Assembly (NCBI GenBank): GCA_018350325.1
Contig: JAEVLN010000001.1
Span: 4,493,254 to 4,557,253, forward strand
Length of the DNA stretch: 64,000 nt
Source of the DNA: Globodera rostochiensis
Taxonomy: Eukaryota > Nematoda > Chromadorea > Rhabditida > Heteroderidae
Reading direction: 5' to 3'
The notes under the pieces are model-generated. The model made no database searches. It was not told where the DNA came from and saw only the letters and a program-made list of their open reading frames with translations. A program made the translations under genes and the position numbers. Each line of letters opens with the position of its first letter. The first letter of the stretch is position 1. Positions 58,614 through 64,000 of this stretch are shown piece after piece.

Positions 58614-60005
58614 ATGATTCGTTCATTTACACTTTTGCATCGTTCGTTGCTGAATTTGAGACAAAATGCACCTTTGACGCGTGAACTGTCCGTTGGGTTG
58701 CAAAAAAAGGCTGTTATGGCGAGGTATGTGTTGGAAATGAGCCATAACTCGCGAGTTATGCTGGGAGTGCTGTTACCTGTGCTCTTCAAATTTGTTTAAA
58801 AGCGACCTGGATTCGTAAAAAGGCTTCTTCCTGCGTTAGCAGTCCCGCACCCCTAAACCCGACGGGGATCCCGCCACGGTCTGGGCTTTAGCCTGGGACT
58901 TAGAGACCCCCCTCCGGGGGCAAAGGCTGTCGAATTGTTGGCCTCGGGGTATCTGTGTGGGCTACAATAAGTGCGAAAAGCTGTTGGGGTTGGCTATTAG
59001 CTTAATTCTTTTTTAGGCATTTACACGTTACCGCCTTTCGCTTTAACCCGACCGCCGACGATGAAGGAAAACCGGTTGAAAATGCCGCCAACTTTGGGGA
59101 AGTCGAAAAAAGTGTGGGAACAAAAAAGGCTTCCGGTTCGATGATGTTTGGGCCCCAAACGTTGAGGCTTAGACCCGGCAAAAAAGAGAACCTCATCCGA
59201 AATGCCGTCAAAATATCGCAAATTGACGGTGAGGACGCAGGGATGGCCGGATCAAAAAGGTGGGGAAACACCGCGGGGGTTGGGAGGTTGGGGGGGGGGT
59301 CCCTCGTGACAGGGAAACGCATTTATTGTAATGGCGTCTACTAATCACCGCCATCGGCGAGGTCATTAACCTTCCGTGCCTTCTAAAACAATGGTTTTCG
59401 AACGTCCCAACAAAACATTCTGTCCATGTCCAATATGCACATCACTTAAGCCTTCTTTCCATGAACACTGCCGACATCGACCGGCAGTTGCCCACGGCGA
59501 TGACTTTGGTCCAACAATTTGATGGAGTCCCTTTCCGCGAATTGCCCGTCGTTCACATTAAAGCGTCGCCGAACAATACAATCATTCACGTGTTCAATAT
59601 CCAAACGGTCTCATAATTTATTGGGGGAGTTTTGGGGGGTATTTCGACGGATTCACCGCTTTCATTTCAGAAAAGGGCGCTTCTTTACACATCGGCACGC
59701 AAAGAAGGCTTTAAACATACGAAAAAGAAGTCGTCTTTGGCCGGTCAGACGACGGGCACGGCGACCGGACAAAAATTGCTGAGGCGGGGCATTTCGACCG
59801 TTCGCGTTGTGGTCAAAGGCATTGGGCCGGGGAGGATCAGTTCGGTGAAGGGATTGGCCGCCGCGGGCGTCGAAGTTGTCTCGGTCAGTTCGAGACAATC
59901 CCCAAAAGACAATTTTCCGTAAATTATGAAATAATCTTTTAGATATCGGACACCACGCGACTCCCGGAGCTTGGACCTCGGCCCAAGAAAATCAGAAGAG
60001 TTTGA
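58614..60005 (+). CDS. mrps-11: Mitochondrial ribosomal protein uS11m
   Basis: This is a small-subunit protein of the mitoribosome. Five exons (58614-58723, 59017-59259, 59451-59607, 59671-59883, 59943-60005) give 261 aa. The start is a likely mitochondrial leader (MIRSFTLLHRSLLNLRQNA, basic, no acid). The uS11 core has VVHIKASPNNTIIHVFNI, YTSARKEGFKHTKKKSSLAG, the QTTGTATGQK region, RVVVKGIGPGRISSVKGLAA and ISDTTRLPELGPRPKKIRRV, matching GPGR and C-terminal RPRK signatures. The exon 2 donor (59260) and exon 3 acceptor were chosen by phase; the region between is not conserved enough to check. Confidence 0.9.
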
Positions 60006-61230
60006 AGTGGGAGGACATCAACAAAAAGAGTATTTTATGTTTATGTTTTGTTTCTTCCGTTTAATTCATTTGGATGATGACAAAATGCTTGGAATTATAT
60101 TCGCTCGTCCCCTTCACAGTGAATGTGCCCTTCCGAAGTTTGTTCGGAAATGGCATTTCTTTTGCTATTTGGATGCCCTCCCCGCGCCATTTAACCCGCG
60201 TTCTCGTCATTCCCTCAATTCATTCATTCATTCCCCCCCCCTCCCCCTCCCTTTCGCTTCAATTCATTGTCACAGTGTCTGTGTGCTCTCGGCCATACGC
60301 GAATTAGTGCCCCCCCCCCCACTTCCCGGCTTTCATCTCAAACAACAGCAGCAAAAGAAGAAGAAGAGGTCCTTCATCTCCGCCGCCGTCTCATCGCACT
60401 CCCCGGGGGGGGGGGGGGGGTAACATCCAATCGATAGTCAGTTGCCTTCCTCCACTTTTCGCTGATTTTGCCGCCAGCCGGTGGAGGTTATCCCCCGGGG
60501 GCACTTCCCTCGGCCGTTCTGGGGGAGGGGCTGTTTTGCGTAATTGTTGTCCTCTTCCCCTCTTTTTTGTTGCATGGGGAGGGCTTTCTTTCCGCTCCCT
60601 TATTTTTCCAGCCCAATTGGCCAAATTGATGAGTTTTGCCGGATTAAACGGCAAAAAGTGTCCCCGGCCGTCTCTAATTGGCTGGTCAATTCCAACGCAT
60701 AGGACGGCAAAAAGAAAATATTTTCGAAAACATTTGACAAATGCCCGGAAGCAAACTCTAATTTATTCTCTCCCCCAACAACCCCCCCCCCCTCATAAAA
60801 TCCCTCAAATTTGGGGGGGGCAATGTGATCTGCTTCCTCTCATGCCGTGGGACGAAGGATGGAAGGGGCGGGTGGGGCAGTCGAATTGGCCAAGCTCGAA
60901 AGGGCGGGGAATGTTCCCACGGGGCGATGAGCAATGATCAATAATCCCCCCCCCCCCCCCCCCCCCCCCTCCCGACGAACACTTCACTCATTCCCTCCCC
61001 CCCCCCCCCAACCATCTCTTTTCACTCTTTCCTTTGCCGTTTCTTTACTCTCTGCTAATTGGCAAAGAATCCATGGAAAAGACAATGCGATGAAAAGAAC
61101 ACACTCCATCCTCTTCAACATTCCTCCGACCCCTCAAATTATCAGTGCTTCTCCTTTTTCAAAGGCATTGAATGGATGGGCACAAATTGGGGCAGACGAA
61201 CGAAAGCCCACGCCCCGCTGAATCTCTTCT
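60006..61230. other. Intergenic, homopolymer-rich
   Basis: No supported gene. A poly(C) run of about 24 at 60946-60969, G run at 60405-60420, C runs at 60232-60243 and 60310-60320. Confidence 0.45.
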
Positions 61231-61935
61231 CTTATCCCTCCCCCCCCCCCCTCTCCCCCCCCTCCCCCCCCCCCCTCTCCCCCCCCCCCCTCCCTCCTTC
61301 TCCCCCCCCTTTCCCCCCCCCCCTCCCTCCCCCCCGTCCCCCCCCCCCTGTCCCCCTCCCTCCCTCCCCCCCCCCCCTCCCTCCCTCTCCCCCCCCCCCC
61401 CCTCCCTCCCTCTCCCCCCCCTTCCCCCCCCTCCCCTCCCCTCCCTCCCTCTCCCCCCCCCTGTCCCCCCCCTCCCCCCCCCTCCCTCCTTCTCCCCCCC
61501 CCTGTCCCCCCCTCTCCCCCCCCCCTCCCTCCTTCTCCCCCCTGTCCCCCCCCCCCTCCCTCCCTCTCCCCCCCCCTGTCCCCCCCCCTCCCCCCCCCCC
61601 TCCTTCTCCCCCCCCCTGTCCCCCCCTCTCCCCCCCCCCCCCTCCCTCCTTCTCCCCCCTGTCCCCCCCCCTCCCTCCCTCTCCCCCCCCCCCTGTCCCC
61701 CCCCCTCCCCCCCTCCCTCCTTCTCCCCCCCCTGTCCCCCCCCTCTCCCCCCCCCTCCCTCCTTCTCCCCCCTGTCCCCCCCCCTCCCTCCTTCTCCCCC
61801 CCCTGTCCCCCCCCCATCCTCCCCCCTGTCTCCCTCCTTCCCCCCCTCCCTCCCCTCCCTCCCTCCCTCCCTCCCTCCCTCCCTCCCCCCCCTGTCCCTC
61901 CCCCATCCTCTCCCCTGTCCCCCCCTGCCTCCCTC
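61231..61935. repeat. C-rich tandem array (CCCTGTCCCC/CCCTCCCTCC units)
   Basis: Units of about 40-60 bp containing TCCCTCCTTCTCCCC, CCTGTCCCCCCC and C runs; near-pure pyrimidine except for the G of CTGTC. Long proline-rich frames and their Gly/Arg complements are artefacts. Confidence 0.94.
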
Positions 61936-62485
61936 CGTTTTTAATGACGAAGAAAAAACCCAAACCCCCAAAGGGACAGCGCAACCAAACAAGAATAATG
62001 CCAGTGAGTGTTGGAGAGTATTCGGTGCCATTTTCTCCCACACACTCGCTGCCAAGAAAGGTGGAAGAGGGCGGGGAAAGGACGGCCACCCCCCCCCCCA
62101 ATACAAAACTTGGCCACGGAGTACATAAGCCAATTTTCTCCTCCGCAGTCCCCGCCCTCTTTCGCTGTTACCGCCGCTTCTTCGCGGTTCACAATGCGCG
62201 TGCGTCGTCCGTGCCTTGGCAAAGAGAGGGCCATTGGGCGAATGAATGCGTCGTCTGTCGGGAAAGAATTGGCGGGCGGCCGGGGGAGGGAATATTCACT
62301 CTTCCCATTCAAATCCGCCACCCTCCGTGCGCCCCATGTAAGCATTAGCCTGCTTGTCCTGAGGCAGGCGAAATAGTGGGCCCCTGAGGGGTGGGGAGGG
62401 GGGAGGCATAGAGCCAAGCGGGGGGGGGGGGGGGCATTGATTTTTGCAAATAGTAATTTTGCCCATTTTTCCATGAGTCTTTCGT
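61936..62485. other. Non-repetitive spacer between two C-rich arrays
   Basis: No recognised coding exon. Contains a C run at 62090-62098 and a G run at 62420-62434. Confidence 0.4.
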
Positions 62486-62850
62486 TTCCCCCTCCCCCCT
62501 CCCCAGTATCCCCCCCCCTCCCCTCCCCTCCCCCCCCCCAGTCCCCCTCCCCCAACACATCCCCCCCCCCCTCCCCCTCCCCCCCCCCCAGTATCCCCCC
62601 CCCAACACATCCCCCCCCCCTCCCCCCCCCCCCAGTATCCCCCCCCCCCTCCCCCCCAGTATCCCCCCCCCTCCCCCCCCCCAGTATCCCCCCCCCTCCC
62701 CTCCCCCCCCAGTTTCCCTCCCCCAACACATCCCCCCCCCCTCCCCCTCCCCCGACCCCCCCTGCCACCCCAATTCCCCTTTCCCCCAGTATCCCCTCCT
62801 CTCCCCCCTCCCTCCCCCCTCCCTCCCTCCTCTCCCCCCCCTTCCCTATT
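62486..62850. repeat. C-rich tandem array (CAGTATCCCC / CAACACATCCCC units)
   Basis: Units end in CCCAGTATC (eight or more copies) or CCCCAACACATCC (three copies), each followed by runs of 8-12 C. It is distinct in sequence from the array 0.6 kb upstream. Confidence 0.92.
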
Positions 62851-63242
62851 AGGCCTCGATGTGATTTTCTTTCCTTTTCCCCTCATTTATGCCCTTTCCC
62901 TCGCGCAAAAGTGCACATTCCAACACAAAAGAGCAAAGCGTCCTCCGTTTTTCACTTATCGGCTTTTTGATCATTTTTGGCAATTGACCGTTTGGGGCGA
63001 CAAGTAAATAATATAAATTTTATATTTTGTTATGTATCAGCTGATCTCATTCGCCGTTGCTTGTCCCTTTGTTACGCCCGCTTCTCCTCGGCTTCTCCTC
63101 CCGCCCCGCCCCCCGTTGCTTGTCTCAGTGTTAGTTGAATGCGGAAAGCTGCCGCCAGTGATCAGTTGATCAGCCCGCAGCAGAAGCAGGCCAAAGAGCA
63201 GAGGGACCGGCGGTCGGCCAAGGCCCAACAGAGGCCGCAAAA
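62851..63242. promoter_or_regulatory. 5' flank of the protein kinase C gene
   Basis: Contains an ATATAAATTTTATATTTTG block near 63011-63029 and a leader rich in CAG/GCC. An upstream Met frame starting at 63139 is in a different frame from the kinase start, so it could act as an upstream ORF or is simply untranslated. Confidence 0.3.
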
Positions 63243-64000
63243 ATGGTTCTGTTCAACGGAATCGCCAAAATTCGCGTCGTCGAAGCGCGCGACCTTCAAC
63301 CCACGGAATGGTCAAAACGGTAATTGATGGGCGGAGGACGGAACCGACTTCTCCGATCACTTCTGATCGCCTTCTCCTCAGATTTAATCACTCGGACGAC
63401 CCGGACAGCCAACTGGTGGACGCGTACGTTAACGTCGACTGCGATGAATACCACGTTGGGAAAACGGTGACGAGGCCGAAGACCAAATGTCCTGTCTGGA
63501 ACGAGGACTACCAGGTTGGTCAACCAGAGATTGGTGGTTTGCGATCGGACATTTGGGTGATGATTCGAAGTATTTTGAAAATGGTCCCAACTGTAGACGG
63601 AGGTCCGCAACGGGAAGGAGCTTGGCTTTACCGTTTTCCACGACTGTGCTCTGCCGCCCGACGATTTTGTGTCGAACTGTCGTATTACCTTCGACCACCT
63701 CAAACTGACCGGCGCCAACGACATCTGGGTCGACCTGGAGCCCCATGGTCAGCTTCATCTGCAGATCGAACTCCAGGGCAAGACGGCCGAGGAGGAGTTC
63801 GAAGGCAAAGAACCGCGCGTGTTCCAGGAACGGTACGGAGCGTTCATGGACCGTCAGAGGCGGGGGGCTATGCGGCGGAAAATTCACGAAGTGTTGGGGT
63901 ATGGCTGTCCGGTTAGCCCCCCCCCCAATGTTTTATGAATTCAGTCACAAATTCATGGCACTTTTCCTGCCGCAACCAACTTTCTGTGCCCACTGCAAAG
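63243..64000 (+). CDS. pkc-1: Novel-type protein kinase C (epsilon/eta class), 5' part
   Basis: Four exons are visible (63243-63319, 63382-63514, 63597-63892, 63945 onward) and the gene runs off the window. The N-terminus MVLFNGIAKIRVVEARDLQP is the C2-like start of PKC epsilon (MVVFNG..KI...EA..L.P). Next come DAYVNVDCDEYHVGKT, CPVWNEDYQ, TVFHDCALPPDDFVSNCRIT and DIWVDLEPHGQLHLQIEL. The pseudosubstrate region reads RQRRGAMRRKIHEV with Ala in place of the phospho-acceptor, as in RQGAVRRR of human PKC epsilon. The last codons, HKFMALFLPQPTFCAHCK, open the first C1 zinc finger (diacylglycerol binding). The kinase domain is outside the window. Confidence 0.93.

Noticed and set aside
58800..58980. 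GC-rich stem-forming stretch in the first mrps-11 intron as a tRNA or small RNA
   Set aside because: No A/B boxes or cloverleaf can be drawn; the paired CCCC/GGGG blocks are simple homopolymer complementarity.
61059..62348. 429-codon proline-rich frame
   Set aside because: Runs through the C-rich array and out into unrelated spacer; no recognisable domain on either side.

Overview
The window is a piece of a compact nematode nuclear genome. Coding sequence is cut by very short introns (mostly 38-60 bp, TTTCAG/TTTAG acceptors). Most proteins are conserved animal housekeeping families. An ODR-2/HOT-like Ly6 gene and two adjacent SIX homeobox genes (the layout of ceh-33/ceh-34 in Caenorhabditis elegans) are specifically nematode-like. 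Two introns can only be read as GC-AG, a class reported to be frequent in potato cyst nematodes. My inference is a tylenchid, perhaps a heteroderid cyst nematode; nothing here proves the genus.

Layout. 0.1-6 kb: SNF8/VPS22 (-), TRMT1 copy 1 (+), prefoldin subunit 6 (+), a secreted 12-cysteine protein (-). 6.7-11.6 kb: two SIX homeobox genes (-), each with a tandem array in an intron next to the same 114-bp SIX-domain exon. 12.3-13.2 kb: 42-bp satellite. 14-16.3 kb: tail-anchored class 3 aldehyde dehydrogenase (+). 17.9-21.9 kb: a small putative secreted protein, a 1.2-kb C-rich array and an ODR-2-like gene (+). 22.7-24.9 kb: TRMT1 copy 2 on the opposite strand. 25.4-34.8 kb: BRX1, eRF1, NADH-cytochrome b5 reductase and a GNAT acetyltransferase (all +). 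35.3-39.3 kb: G-rich array and an RBR-type E3 ligase (-). 39.3-45 kb: mostly low-complexity DNA. 45-48.8 kb: an NCBP3-like gene (-). 48.8-51.7 kb: non-coding, with a hAT-like MITE. 51.7-60 kb: a dense plus-strand block of ubiquitin-S30 fusion, ataxin-3, a MED28-like protein, CLASRP and mitochondrial uS11m. 60-63.2 kb: more C-rich satellite. 63.2-64 kb: 5' end of a novel-type protein kinase C.

The genes do not form one pathway. They are housekeeping functions in translation, ribosome assembly, ubiquitin handling, splicing and membrane traffic, plus two developmental regulators. The most striking signals are a 19-kb-spaced inverted TRMT1 duplication whose 5' 1.95 kb is nearly identical while the 3' tails differ, a minisatellite built from the SIX1/2 gene's own exon end and splice donor, a canonical ubiquitin moiety fused to ribosomal protein S30, and heavy invasion of non-coding DNA by poly(C)/poly(G)-based tandem arrays. 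Gene models were spliced by eye. Where I give an amino-acid length, the listed exons sum to a whole number of codons.
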